From Leptolyngbya sp. NIES-3755 (lineage in GTDB: Bacteria; Cyanobacteriota; Cyanobacteriia; Leptolyngbyales; Leptolyngbyaceae): a stretch of 64,000 bases of DNA. The notes beneath the pieces are model-generated. The model was given only the letters and a program-made list of their open reading frames with translations. It was not told the origin of the DNA and ran no database searches. This document shows positions 16,208-25,992 of this stretch, in pieces (positions within the stretch are counted from its first letter, which is position 1; each line of letters opens with the position of its first letter). The stretch lies in contig AP017308.1 of the NCBI GenBank assembly GCA_001548435.1, positions 2,923,030-2,987,029 on the forward strand. The letters run 5' to 3'. A program made the translations under genes and the position numbers.

Positions 16208-18655
16208 ATGCAAGTTCAACGGTGGGTATGGCTGTGGAGTGTTCTGTCAGTTTTGATAGTTCCCTGTTTCAAAACAGAAGCTGCAAAAGCAGAAGGGGAA
16301 CAACAGTTAAGTCATGGGACTGCTCCTGTTTCTCAGATCAATCCGCGACCTGCCACAACCGTCAAAGAATGGATGGCACAAGTACAAGCTGCTACGGTTC
16401 AAGTCACGGCAGTGACCCTTAATCCTGTTGATACTGGGCTAGAAATTCTGCTGCAAACCGCAGACGCAAGACCACTCTCTATTGATTCCTCTAGATTTCG
16501 ATCGCAAGGAAATCAACTCATTGCAGAGATTCCCAATGCAGTACTCACATTGCCTCAAGGATTTAGAGCGGAGAATCCAACCGCTGATGTCGCCCAAGTT
16601 CAAGTCGTTCAACAAGATGCCAATACGCTGCGAGTCATTGTCACGGGAAACAATGCTCTTCCTCAGCAAGATGTGAGGCTTAGAACAGGAACCTTTGTTT
16701 ACAGCCTCAAGCCAGAAGTAGATGAGCCAGATGAAGAAATTGTTGTCACAGGCGAAGAGCAGGGAGGTTATCTTGCTCCGAATGCTTCGACTGCAACTCG
16801 CACTGATACGCCCATACGCGATACACCTCAATCGATTCAAGTGATCCCCAGACAAATTATCGAAGACAAACAAGCGATCGGGGTTGAGGAAGTTCTGGAG
16901 AATGCAGCAAGTGTGACCTTTTTGGGCAATCAAGATGGTCGCGGTCTGAACTTTGCGATTCGAGGGTTTGAGAATGCTCCCATCTCGCGGGATGGCTTTT
17001 TCTATCGATTTGGACCAGATCTGGCAGAACCAGAAGTTGCGAATCTGGAACGAGTGGAAGTGCTAAGAGGACCTGCATCAGTCTTGTATGGTCAGGCAGA
17101 ACCGGGGGGCGTGATTAATCTAGTCACAAAGCAGCCTCTATCAGATCCGTTTTACCAGCTTCAATTCCAAACAGGCAATCGGGGGTTGATCAGTCCTAGT
17201 ATCGATCTATCAGGACCCTTGACTGACGATAAACGAGTGCTTTACCGTCTGAATGCGCTTTACCGTCGAGAAGATAGTTTTCGGGACTTCGAGAATAATC
17301 TCGATCGCATCTTTGTCGCTCCCACATTGACCTGGAAACTCAATGATCAAACGGACTTAACTTTGAATGTTGAGTACACGAAAGATCGGGAGCCACTTAA
17401 CTTTGGAACGATCGCATTTGGGGAGGGGATCGCGAATATTCCGCCAGAGCGAATTGTGAACACCAATCCTGACAATACGATCGAACAAGATTTCTTGAAT
17501 GTCGGCTATACCCTAGAGCATCGATTTAATCCGAATTGGCGACTGAGAAATCAGTTGCGCTATAACGCCAGCAACTATGAAATCAGCGTTTTGCCAATTC
17601 CGTTTTCTCTGGATGAATCAACTGGAATTCTCGATCGAGCGTTTGCGGCTCAGAGTGGAAAAACAGATGCCTTTTTTCTTTATACCAATGTTCAAGGCAA
17701 GTTTAATACAGGTTCTATCAAGCACACTTTGCTGTTTGGAGTTGATCTCACTCGTGCGGAAAGTGCAGGAGAAACCAGAGTGGGATTCGATCCTGAATTT
17801 GCGAGTCCTATCAATATTTTTGCTCCAGATTATTCAGCGACTCCAACTCCTTTGCGGGCAAGCATTCCGGTTTTTATCGACATTGATACGACGACGGAGC
17901 AGCTTGGAGTTTACCTGCAAAACCAGATTGAACTGTTGGACAATTTAATTGTAGTAGCAGGCTTACGCTACGACACAGTAACTCAAAAAACAATCGATAA
18001 TCTCGAAAGCTCTGAGTTTCGGCAATCTTATAGTGCATTCACACCCCGAATTGGCATTGTCTACCAACCGATCGAGCCGATTTCACTTTATGCAAACTAC
18101 TCTCGCTCCTTTGCGCCGAATCTCTCTGATGTCGAATCCGCAGGAACACCATTAGAGCCAGAAGAAGGAGAAGGGATTGAGGTTGGAGTGCGAGCCGACA
18201 TCATTCGCAATCGTCTTGCAGCGACACTTGCATTTTTCAACATTACTAAGCAAAATGTGGCAACGACTGACCCCAACAATCCTTTTCTATCGATCGCAAC
18301 CGGAGAACAACGGAGTCGAGGCATTGATTTCAGTTTGACTGGACAAATTCTGCCGGGTTGGAATCTTGTTGCTTCTTATGCTTACATTGATGCAAAAGTG
18401 ACAGAAGACAATACCGATATTGTGGGCAATCGTTTGATCGGTGTTCCTCAACACAGTGCAAGCTTATGGACCACTTACGAAGTTCAATCTGGAAATTTAC
18501 GAGGATTAGGCTTTGGACTGGGATTTAACTTTGTTGGAGAGCGGCAAGGTGATCTAGACAATAGCTTTAGGGCGGATAGCTACGGGAGCGTGTCACCTTC
18601 TGAGGAGAAAAATGAGAATAAAGGAAACCGATTCCTGAAGAGGTTCCCGCGATGA
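16208..18655 (+). pseudogene. AMIN-TonB siderophore receptor, 5' part, interrupted by an insertion sequence
   Basis: Outer-membrane siderophore receptor: signal peptide, AMIN domain (about 55-170), TonB-box region DEEIVVTGEEQGGY, plug (about 195-315, LERVEVLRGPASVLYGQAEP) and barrel. Native sequence runs to base 18583 (792 codons, ending RADSY); there an insertion sequence enters, and the frame continues into it to stop at 18655, adding an unrelated 23-residue tail. The missing last 56 residues, including the terminal Phe needed for barrel assembly, lie at 19770-19940. Rejoined after removing one target copy, it gives an intact 848-residue receptor. Close paralogue of 23328-25847. The truncated product is probably non-functional, although the insertion looks recent. 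Confidence 0.92.
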
Positions 18656-19760
18656 CTCCTGAAGACCAACAAGCGCTGAATGCCCATGTTCAAGCGATTG
18701 CAAAAATCTTGTACAACGATGCTGACAAAAGCCAGATAACGAATTTGGCAGAAATCGAAGCGATGGTGCGAACTCAAGTGCAACAGCACGTCACACCAGG
18801 ATTAGGGAGTTTTTTATCACAGCAGTTACCGCCACAACTGAAGGCTACCCGCGACGGTTGAAAAGTATCTTAGGAGAACTGCAATTGACGAGTGAACAAG
18901 CGACACGATTAGGGGTATCTGCGAGAAGCCAAATGAGTCCTTACTTGGAAGCGTGCTGTTTGAGAGCGAGTGCAACGGTTTCCTATGCCCGCGCAGAACG
19001 AGACATCGCGGTGTATACAGGAATGCGCGTCAGCGCCAAAACGCAACAACGATTAGTCCAGCGACAACCGTGGGAAGAACTTGAACCCGAAGCGCCAGAG
19101 CCGATTCTGGAAATCAGTATTGATGGCGGCAATGTGAAGTTAACCAGTGGCACTCAAGACGAACCGGACTGGCGACAGTACAAAGCCGTTCGCATCAATG
19201 GCAAGGGAGAAAGTCGAGCTTGGTTTCAGGACAATGAGGCATTGGTCGCAACAGTGAGCGCGCGTCCGATGGCAGAGGTCGTTGTCTGTCTGGGCGATGG
19301 ACACGACGGCATCTGGAACTTGCATCAGCAGATCGTCGCGTTGAGCGAGCAACGGATTGAGATTCTCGATTGGTATCATCTCAAGGAGAACTTGTTCAAG
19401 TTATCGAGCGACGAAATCGACCGAGAACAGATAGAAGCTCAGTTATGGAAAGGAGATGTGAGCGCTGCTCTAGCCCAATTAGCGGCGTGTCCCTCCGATG
19501 AGGCAGAGCGGTTTTGCAACTATCTGCTGAAGCATCAACATCGGATTGTGAACTACGACTACTACGCGGCTGAGGAGCTATGTTCGATTGGGTCAGGAGC
19601 CGTGGAATCGTTGGTCAAACAAATTGATCAACGGTTGCAGATTGTTGGAGGTCGGTGGAAAGCGGAGCATATTCCGAAAGTGCTGGCACAACGCTGTGCT
19701 TATCTCAATGAGCAACTGAATCCCACGACATCTATTCTCTCAAGAAGGTGACACGCTCCC
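18584..19760 (+). mobile_element. ISKra4-family insertion sequence, complete (1177 bp)
   Basis: The ends are perfect 18-base inverted repeats: GGGAGCGTGTCACCTTCT at 18584-18601 and its complement at 19743-19760. They are flanked by a 9-base direct duplication GATAGCTAC (18575-18583 and 19761-19769). The element carries one transposase split across two frames. Intact ends, clean duplication and an uninterrupted host gene on both sides indicate a recent insertion. Family named from the transposase sequence. Confidence 0.93.
18652..19751 (+). CDS. ISKra4-family transposase in two frames joined by a likely -1 frameshift
   Basis: The upstream part starts at ATG 18652 and stops at 18861 (69 codons); the main part is in the -1 frame, stopping at 19751. 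A slippery heptamer T TTT TTA sits in phase at 18810-18816. A -1 slip there gives an unbroken 366-residue transposase, with no stop in the -1 frame between 18816 and the main part. Catalytic DDE-like acids are visible: SIDGGNVKL, CLGDGHDGIWNL and GSGAVESLVKQ, plus the LDWYHLKENL block. The start overlaps the truncated receptor's stop as ATGA. The final codons and stop lie inside the right inverted repeat. Confidence 0.9.
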
Positions 19761-19940
19761 GATAGCTACTTCCTCACCAATGCTGCTCTGTTCTACCGCC
19801 GCGATCGCTGGCAAGTGCGCCTCAATGTTGATAATCTTTTTAATGTTGACTATATCAGTGCAGTTAGCAACAGTAGACTGCGCGGAATCTATCCAGGAAA
19901 TCCGCTGACTGTCCGAGCTTCCGTTTCAGTAGAATTTTAA
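19761..19940 (+). pseudogene. C-terminal remainder of the interrupted TonB receptor
   Basis: After the second target copy (19761-19769) the receptor frame resumes as FLTNAALFYRRDRWQVRLNV and continues through NVDNLFNVDYI to the terminal VEF and a TAA. This is the end of a TonB-dependent barrel and supplies the last 56 residues of the gene starting at 16208. There is no start codon or ribosome site of its own. The downstream binding protein gene begins about 30 bases later and may now depend on read-through or on element promoters. Confidence 0.9.
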
Positions 19941-19972
19941 TTTCTCTTGTGATTGCGAGGACTCAGACAGTG

Positions 19973-21025
19973 ATGAAAATCGTTGCGTTCACTCGATTAG
20001 TGACGTTTGCGCTACTGACAATGATTGCGATCGTAGCTTGTCAGGGTGATGTTCGCCATTTGAGCATAGAGTCTAGCTCTCCTTTACCGAATCGGTCTCA
20101 CTGTCGGACAGTTAAACATGAAAGCGGAGAGACCAGCGTTTGCGGTCAACCCAACAGAATTGTGGCACTTGAACCCTATGCGCTAGAACCTTTATTGGCA
20201 CTAGGAATTCAGCCAGTAGGGTTTGCAGACCATATCGCATTTCACCGAGGAGACTATGCAAATCCTAGTCAACAAATTCCCTATCTAGGGAAGCAAATGA
20301 CTCGTTCCCTTGTAAATCTTGGTTTGGATTCCAGTCCTTCGATCGAAATGATTCTGAAACTCAAGCCTGATCTAATCGTAGGGCTTCACCAGAATAACGC
20401 GGCTCAATACGCAACTTTCTCTAAAATTGCCCCTACCGTGTTAATTAATTATGGAGAGACAGAAGCAAATCTGAAGACGATCGCAAAAGCAGTAGATCGT
20501 TCCAAACAAGCTGAACAAGTGTTAGCCGAAACACAACACTCGATCGCGATCGCTCGTGAAACGTTTGCTCCCTTAGCTACAACACATTCAAAAGTACTAT
20601 TGCTTTCTGCATCAGAACTGCACGAGATGTCTCTAGAAAGCCCTATGGATGCTTGTGGTTCGCTGATTAAAACCTTGGGATTTCAACTGATGGCTTTATC
20701 TGAAGCTGCGAACTCCAACGCATCCAAGTTCCTTTCTCTCGAAGCATTGCCAGACTTGAATGCGGCTAACTTAATTATTGTTCTAGGAAGCAATTTTAGT
20801 GATCAGTTGAAGGGTGAGGATTTTGCAACTCATCAGCTCTTTAAGTTAAAACAGGCTTGGAAAACGAATGCGATCGCACAATCTTTAGATGCTAGTAAAT
20901 CCGGGCGGGTGTATTTCATTCCCGTTTATCTTTGTCGAGGTCTACCGGGTACGATCGGTACACAACTCTATCTCAACGAACTTCAGAAACAACTATTATC
21001 GGATTATGGCTCCAGTTACGATTGA
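19973..21025 (+). CDS. siderophore-binding lipoprotein (FecB/FhuD-type periplasmic protein)
   Basis: Captures ferric siderophore in the periplasm for an ABC importer. I chose ATG 19973, giving a lipoprotein signal (MKIVAFTRLVTFALLTMIAI then VAC) with Cys about residue 17-20 and GAGG upstream; a GTG at 19949 is possible. The class III binding-protein fold is evident: PNRIVALEPYALEPLLALGI, PSIEMILKLKPDLIVG and IAPTVLINYG, with the long connecting helix after it. It follows the interrupted receptor in the same direction, so the insertion may be polar on it. No permease gene is adjacent. Confidence 0.88.
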   Translation: MKIVAFTRLVTFALLTMIAIVACQGDVRHLSIESSSPLPNRSHCRTVKHESGETSVCGQPNRIVALEPYALEPLLALGIQPVGFADHIAFHRGDYANPSQQIPYLGKQMTRSLVNLGLDSSPSIEMILKLKPDLIVGLHQNNAAQYATFSKIAPTVLINYGETEANLKTIAKAVDRSKQAEQVLAETQHSIAIARETFAPLATTHSKVLLLSASELHEMSLESPMDACGSLIKTLGFQLMALSEAANSNASKFLSLEALPDLNAANLIIVLGSNFSDQLKGEDFATHQLFKLKQAWKTNAIAQSLDASKSGRVYFIPVYLCRGLPGTIGTQLYLNELQKQLLSDYGSSYD

Positions 21026-21036
21026 GAAATCCAAGT

Positions 21037-22293
21037 TTAGGTATGCTCACTAGATTGATGAACGTAAGCAAAATAACCATAAAACCCGATCGCAATCATA
21101 CTCAGGGCACAAGTCGTATAAATCAAAGCAAAACCCGCGCCGGGACTCGAACCAAAAATCCATTTTACTAATCCTGTAGAAGAAGCCATCGCAGGTTCAA
21201 CAATACGATCGCCCAACGGACCCGCGATCAATGCTGCAACTGCTGACAAACATTGCGCCAGAAACGAATTCGCCGCAAACACTCTTCCCTGTGCCTCTGG
21301 GCTAACTCTTGCCATCCAAATTGCCGTCTCAGAACTATCCATCAACGGAAAATTGAACGAAGAGCAAAACTGAGCCGAAAGCCAGACTTGCGGAACTCGC
21401 CCCAATCCTACCGTCATTTTGCTTAACCCTGCCCCGATCATCGAAACAAGAACGCCTCGAATCGGTTGTTTAAAGCCTCCCCAAACTGTCACCGCGATCG
21501 CGCCTGTGACTCCACCCATTCCTGCTGCTGTGCCAATCTGACCTAATACGGCTGCACTGCCATTGGTTCTTGCCAAAATCATTGGAGCATACAGCACCTC
21601 ACCTAAGTCATGCACAAAGCAAAATGGAAGCACTAAAACGAGTAAGTTGCGTAAAGCAGCATGAGTCAGCAGGAACCGAAAGCCAAACATCAGATCTCGT
21701 CGGAAGTTGAATCGGCTAAATTGCTCTGGTTTGACAGGTTGGGGAATTGCGCGAGGCAGAAGGGTCACGATCGCAACTAAAAACGTTAGACTATCAATTC
21801 CTAAAATACCGCTCACTCCGATCATCGGATAAAGACTCGCCGCGATCGCAGGTGCAACAATCAGTGAACCATAGTGCAATGCTGATCCCAGACTACTGGC
21901 ACGAGTATAATGCTGCTCAGGAATTAGCAAACTGATTGAAGCCGAGTAAGAAAGTTCTTGCAGTTGGCTGAAGATGCTTGCGATCGCAGTCGCCAAATAC
22001 AAATGCCAAATTTGCAGATTGTGAGTTAGGTATAACAGCAGTAGCACTAAGCTAGAAAGTGCTGTAATCGTATCTCCCAGTAACATAAGATATTTACGGT
22101 TAAAGCGATCGACGATCGCACCAGAAACCAAGTTGATCAGGATTCGGGGCACTTGGAAAAAGAAGCCGATTAGAGCGAGAGGCGTTGCGGAACCCGTTGT
22201 TTCCCACGTCCACAGTTCGAGAGCAAATCCGGTCATGTAAGTGCCGATCGTCGAAACAAGCTGACCAAACCAGAGGATAATAAAAGTACGCAT
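21037..22293 (-). CDS. MFS transporter, probable siderophore exporter
   Basis: A 418-residue major facilitator with about 12 hydrophobic helices. It has the loop motif GAIVDRFNRKYLMLLGD between helices 2 and 3 (a version of the MFS signature) and resembles EntS-type exporters in its opening (FIILWFGQLVSTIGTYMTGF). EntS-like proteins export siderophores from the cytoplasm. It is the last gene of the receptor-binding protein-MFS run on the minus strand, starting 24 bases after the binding protein stop. Its 3' end faces the other binding protein gene with 11 bases between them. Export substrate is inferred from context; there is no synthesis gene beside it. Confidence 0.82.
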   Translation of the reverse strand: MRTFIILWFGQLVSTIGTYMTGFALELWTWETTGSATPLALIGFFFQVPRILINLVSGAIVDRFNRKYLMLLGDTITALSSLVLLLLYLTHNLQIWHLYLATAIASIFSQLQELSYSASISLLIPEQHYTRASSLGSALHYGSLIVAPAIAASLYPMIGVSGILGIDSLTFLVAIVTLLPRAIPQPVKPEQFSRFNFRRDLMFGFRFLLTHAALRNLLVLVLPFCFVHDLGEVLYAPMILARTNGSAAVLGQIGTAAGMGGVTGAIAVTVWGGFKQPIRGVLVSMIGAGLSKMTVGLGRVPQVWLSAQFCSSFNFPLMDSSETAIWMARVSPEAQGRVFAANSFLAQCLSAVAALIAGPLGDRIVEPAMASSTGLVKWIFGSSPGAGFALIYTTCALSMIAIGFYGYFAYVHQSSEHT

Positions 22294-22316
22294 TCCAATC
22301 GGATTAACTCACATTT

Positions 22317-23312
22317 CTAAGAATCAAGTAGATACTTAACTAAATCATCAAGGATCGCGTTAGCAGAAAGAATATTACCAAAAATCCAATACCCCGAACT
22401 AACGGTGTAAACCTGATGCTGTTTTACTGCTTTGAGCGTTTGCCATAAAGGGCTATCAGTGTATTGCTGAAAGCTCTTTTCGGCTCCTGGATCGAGTGCG
22501 ACGAATATTACATTGGCATTGAGCCAATCAATGTTCTCTAGGCTAACCATGACATATCCCCAATCTGAGTGGGGAAGTTGCTGCTGCTGGCGCTGAAATT
22601 CCGGAATCGATAATATTTTAAGCTCCTCTAAAACATTTATTTGAAAGGATCGATCGTTGAGAAACTGTGTGAATTGGACATTCGTGTAGAATCGCATCAC
22701 ACAGACCTTTAAGTTTCCAGTCTTTTGAGCAAATCTTAATCGTAGGGTGTCAATCCGCTGCTGATAAGCTACGAGTAATTTTTTGGCTTCCTGACTACGA
22801 TCGAGATTTTTTGCAACTTGTCTCAGGATATCCTTCCAACCCGTCTGTGAGTATTGAATTGGTAGTGTTGGTGCAATTTGAGAAAGAACGGAATAGATTT
22901 GAGGTGTGAGATACAACCCCATAATCAAATCAGGCTTTAACTGAACTATTTTTTCTAGATTCGGTTGACCTTCTTTGCCTAAATCTGCAATAGTTCTGAT
23001 CCTGTCTCGTAGGATAGGTAGTTTGCTTCCGACAAGATTTGGAGTTGTAGTAGCAATTGGATTGATTCCCAATGCTAATAAAATCTCTAAACTTTCTTGA
23101 TCCATGACGATCGCACGTTTCGGGCGGCGTGGAATACAGCTTTCTCCAAACTCATGTTGAGCAATCTGGCAATCAGAGGATGTATTCTTCGATGGATAAT
23201 TTTGAGACGTTTGGTTGATCATGCCATAGCAACTTTGAAGCAAGGCAATTAATAGTAGAAGTATTATCAATCGCTGAATGTGCTTTCGATAAAGCCGATA
23301 AACTATAGTCAT
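22317..23312 (-). CDS. siderophore-binding lipoprotein, second copy
   Basis: A 331-residue FecB-type periplasmic binding protein with an N-terminal hydrophobic stretch ending LLQSC, a probable lipobox. Fold markers are PKRAIVMDQESLEILLALGI, PNLEKIVQLKPDLIMGLY and IAPTLPIQYSQTGWKDILRQ. It follows the second TonB receptor with an AGGAGG ribosome site overlapping the receptor stop, so translation is coupled, and precedes the MFS exporter. Only distantly similar to the 19973-21025 protein, which suggests a different siderophore class. Confidence 0.88.
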   Translation of the reverse strand: MTIVYRLYRKHIQRLIILLLLIALLQSCYGMINQTSQNYPSKNTSSDCQIAQHEFGESCIPRRPKRAIVMDQESLEILLALGINPIATTTPNLVGSKLPILRDRIRTIADLGKEGQPNLEKIVQLKPDLIMGLYLTPQIYSVLSQIAPTLPIQYSQTGWKDILRQVAKNLDRSQEAKKLLVAYQQRIDTLRLRFAQKTGNLKVCVMRFYTNVQFTQFLNDRSFQINVLEELKILSIPEFQRQQQQLPHSDWGYVMVSLENIDWLNANVIFVALDPGAEKSFQQYTDSPLWQTLKAVKQHQVYTVSSGYWIFGNILSANAILDDLVKYLLDS

Positions 23313-23327
23313 GTCACTGTTAGCCTC

Positions 23328-25847
23328 CTAAAACGTCCAAGAAATTGAACCTCTCACAACAAAAGGAGAACCATAAAAAACACGCAAAGGACTTTCTGCC
23401 GATTCAAAATAGCGAACATCAAACAAGTTTTCAATGTTTAAGCCGATGCGATAGTTCTCTCGACGGTAAAACAAAGAAACATCAGTACGGGTATAGCCAG
23501 GAACTTGAAAGGAGTTGTCTAAGTCGCCCTGTCGTTCACCTACATAAAAGAGTCCAAGCCCAAAACCTAGACCTCTTAGAGAACCTGTTTGAACTTCATA
23601 GCTTGTCCATAAACTTGCAGCGTGTTCTGGCACATTATTGATACGATTACCAACAGTAAAGGTATTATCAGCGGTAATCTGAGCATCAGTGTAAGCATAT
23701 CCAACCGCGATTTTCCATCCCGGTGAAAGCTCCCCAACAATATCTAATTCAATCCCGCGACTTCTTTGCTCGCCGGTTTGAATTGAAAAGTTCGGATTGA
23801 TCGGATCAGTAGTCAAGACATTAGAGCGAGTAATTTCGTAGAAAGCCAGAGTGGTTGATAATCTACGATTAAGCCAGTCTGCTTTGACCCCGACTTCATA
23901 TTGAGTTCCTCGCTCTGGCTGAAACAGGGTATTATCAAACGCAGTACCAACACTTTGTAAGAAGGAGCGACTATAGTTGGCATACAATGAAACGGAGTCA
24001 GTAGGTTGATAGACTAAGCCAACTCGCGGACTGAATGCTTCATCCTGTTGGAAAGACTCAGAAATATCACCAGAGTTCAGCTTTTGGCTTATGATGTCAA
24101 ATCTTCCCCCAACCAGCAATTTCAGATTCGGCAAAAGCTCAATCTGATCTTGAAGATAGATACCAAGCGAATTTTTAGATATGAATTCTTTAGGAAATTC
24201 TGCAATGAATCGTCTCTGGGCACGACCATACACAGGATTGAATAAATCGATTGGGCTTAATTCAAACTGCCGATTTAGCCCTGAATAGACATCTCGACTG
24301 AGATCAAAGCCAAATAGTAATTTGTGAGTAATGCTGCCAGTTCTCAACGTACCAACGATATTAGTGTCTAGGATATAAGTGTCCTGAGACTGATCGCTCG
24401 TAGTGAATAATCCTCGCTCTAATGTACGATCGTCATCGAGTAGAGCCGATCCAAACAAAGAATTTTGAGGAGTTCGTAGAAATGTAGCTCGAAAGGCGTT
24501 CTGTAACGTCCAATCAGAACTCAATTGGTGGTCAAGTGTATAGCCAACGCGCAAAGAATAGCGATTATTCTTATCTAGTGCATCATCGGGTTCGCCAATG
24601 AATCGATTTCGAGGAAGTCGTCCATTGATATTTGGAAGGACAGTTCCTCTAGCTGGCAATCCTCGATCGTTTGGTTGTTCAGAAATTGTATATTCTCCCT
24701 CTAGTGTAAGCTTTGTGGAAGGGCTAATCTGCCAAGTGAGAACAGGAGCGATTAGATAGTTCCGACGATCAAAGAAGTCGATAAATGTTCCAGTAGTAGA
24801 AGCTCCTGCTGTAAGACGATAAAGCAAAGTTTTAGAGTCATTCAAAGGTCCTGTAAGGTCTAGGGAACCTGTATAGGTATCAAAATTTCCAATTGTTCCT
24901 TCAACCGTATATTGAGAAACAGGCAAAGGTTTTTTCGTTACAATGTTTACGGTTCCTCCTGGAGCGCCTTGGCTAAATAAAGCACCTGCTGGACCTTTGA
25001 GTACCTCGATACGTTCGATGTTAGGAATAGCAATGCGGTTTGTAACGTTCGTGCCGTCCCGCAAGCCATTACGAAGAACGCCGCCCCCCGAAAACCCCGT
25101 CGAAAACCCTCGGATCGTGTAGCTTTCAAAAGCAGATTGTGATGAATCTCCAGCAATTACTCCAGAGACTGTACGAAGGGCTTCATTCACGCTTTGTACC
25201 TGACGATCGCGTAGTAGTTCTTGGGGAACAACTTGCACAGAGAAGGGCAAATCCCGAAGCGGTGTATCTGTTCTACTTCCGGTCGTAGAGTTCGGTACGC
25301 GATATCCCCGCTGACCTTCTCCCGTCACGACAACCTCTTCATCTGGCTCTTCTTGTTCTGGATTGAGGCTGTAGGCAAAGTTTCCCGCTCTCAAGGTCAC
25401 TTCTTGTTCAGGTAGAGCATTATTGCCGATGACATTAATCCGAATACGGTTAGCCTCTTGCTGCCTGACCTGAATCACTGCAATATCCTCGGTTGGATTT
25501 TCTACTGTGAATGTGGGCGCGTCAGGCAATGTAAGTACAGCGTTAGGAATCTCTGCGATCAGGCTGTTTCCTTCAGTGCGAAATTGAGCCGTATCGATCG
25601 ACAATGGCTGATTGTTTGCTGTAGTGAGTACGATTTCTAGTCCTGTAGCGGTTCGATCGACAGTCACACCCGTTACTTTGATCGTCTCTGCCTCAATTTG
25701 TGCCATCCACTCTTTCACGCTGGTTGCAGGTCGATCAGAACGGTGAACATTGGAGATTTGCGAGTTCTGTAGTTCCGCTGCCCAAGTTATTTGCGCCCAG
25801 AATCCGACTGATAAGCCTAATAACCAAAGCCCTAGCTTTCGATCCAT
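23328..25847 (-). CDS. AMIN-TonB siderophore receptor, intact
   Basis: An 839-residue outer-membrane ferric siderophore receptor: signal peptide (to about 23), AMIN domain (about 40-170), TonB-box region EEPDEEVVVTGEGQRGY, plug (about 195-310, IERIEVLKGPAGALFSQGAP) and barrel ending ISWTF with the terminal Phe. It is paralogous to the interrupted receptor throughout. It heads an operon with a binding lipoprotein and an MFS exporter. Its promoter region carries 21-bp direct repeats that overlap the 3' end of the AraC gene behind it. Since its sister is broken, it is probably the working siderophore receptor here. Confidence 0.93.
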   Translation of the reverse strand: MDRKLGLWLLGLSVGFWAQITWAAELQNSQISNVHRSDRPATSVKEWMAQIEAETIKVTGVTVDRTATGLEIVLTTANNQPLSIDTAQFRTEGNSLIAEIPNAVLTLPDAPTFTVENPTEDIAVIQVRQQEANRIRINVIGNNALPEQEVTLRAGNFAYSLNPEQEEPDEEVVVTGEGQRGYRVPNSTTGSRTDTPLRDLPFSVQVVPQELLRDRQVQSVNEALRTVSGVIAGDSSQSAFESYTIRGFSTGFSGGGVLRNGLRDGTNVTNRIAIPNIERIEVLKGPAGALFSQGAPGGTVNIVTKKPLPVSQYTVEGTIGNFDTYTGSLDLTGPLNDSKTLLYRLTAGASTTGTFIDFFDRRNYLIAPVLTWQISPSTKLTLEGEYTISEQPNDRGLPARGTVLPNINGRLPRNRFIGEPDDALDKNNRYSLRVGYTLDHQLSSDWTLQNAFRATFLRTPQNSLFGSALLDDDRTLERGLFTTSDQSQDTYILDTNIVGTLRTGSITHKLLFGFDLSRDVYSGLNRQFELSPIDLFNPVYGRAQRRFIAEFPKEFISKNSLGIYLQDQIELLPNLKLLVGGRFDIISQKLNSGDISESFQQDEAFSPRVGLVYQPTDSVSLYANYSRSFLQSVGTAFDNTLFQPERGTQYEVGVKADWLNRRLSTTLAFYEITRSNVLTTDPINPNFSIQTGEQRSRGIELDIVGELSPGWKIAVGYAYTDAQITADNTFTVGNRINNVPEHAASLWTSYEVQTGSLRGLGFGLGLFYVGERQGDLDNSFQVPGYTRTDVSLFYRRENYRIGLNIENLFDVRYFESAESPLRVFYGSPFVVRGSISWTF

Positions 25848-25951
25848 CCGTCTATCCTCTACACCTAATTTTGAGAATCTTCTATAACGCTTTGTTGGGA
25901 AGCTTTCTCAACTGCTTAGACTGAATCGTATCGTGAACCATGGCTTACTAC

Positions 25952-25992
25952 TTTGCTGAAACGGAATTTTTGTTTGTTGAAACGGAACTTTT
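25952..25992 (-). promoter_or_regulatory. tandem 20-bp direct repeat, AraC-type operator candidate
   Basis: TTTGCTGAAACGGAATTTTT (25952-25971) and TTTGTTGAAACGGAACTTTT (25973-25992) agree at 18 of 20 positions with a 21-base period. They lie about 105 bases before the receptor start at 25847 and touch the stop codon of the AraC regulator gene. This arrangement fits an AraC activator dimer site. Confidence 0.65.
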
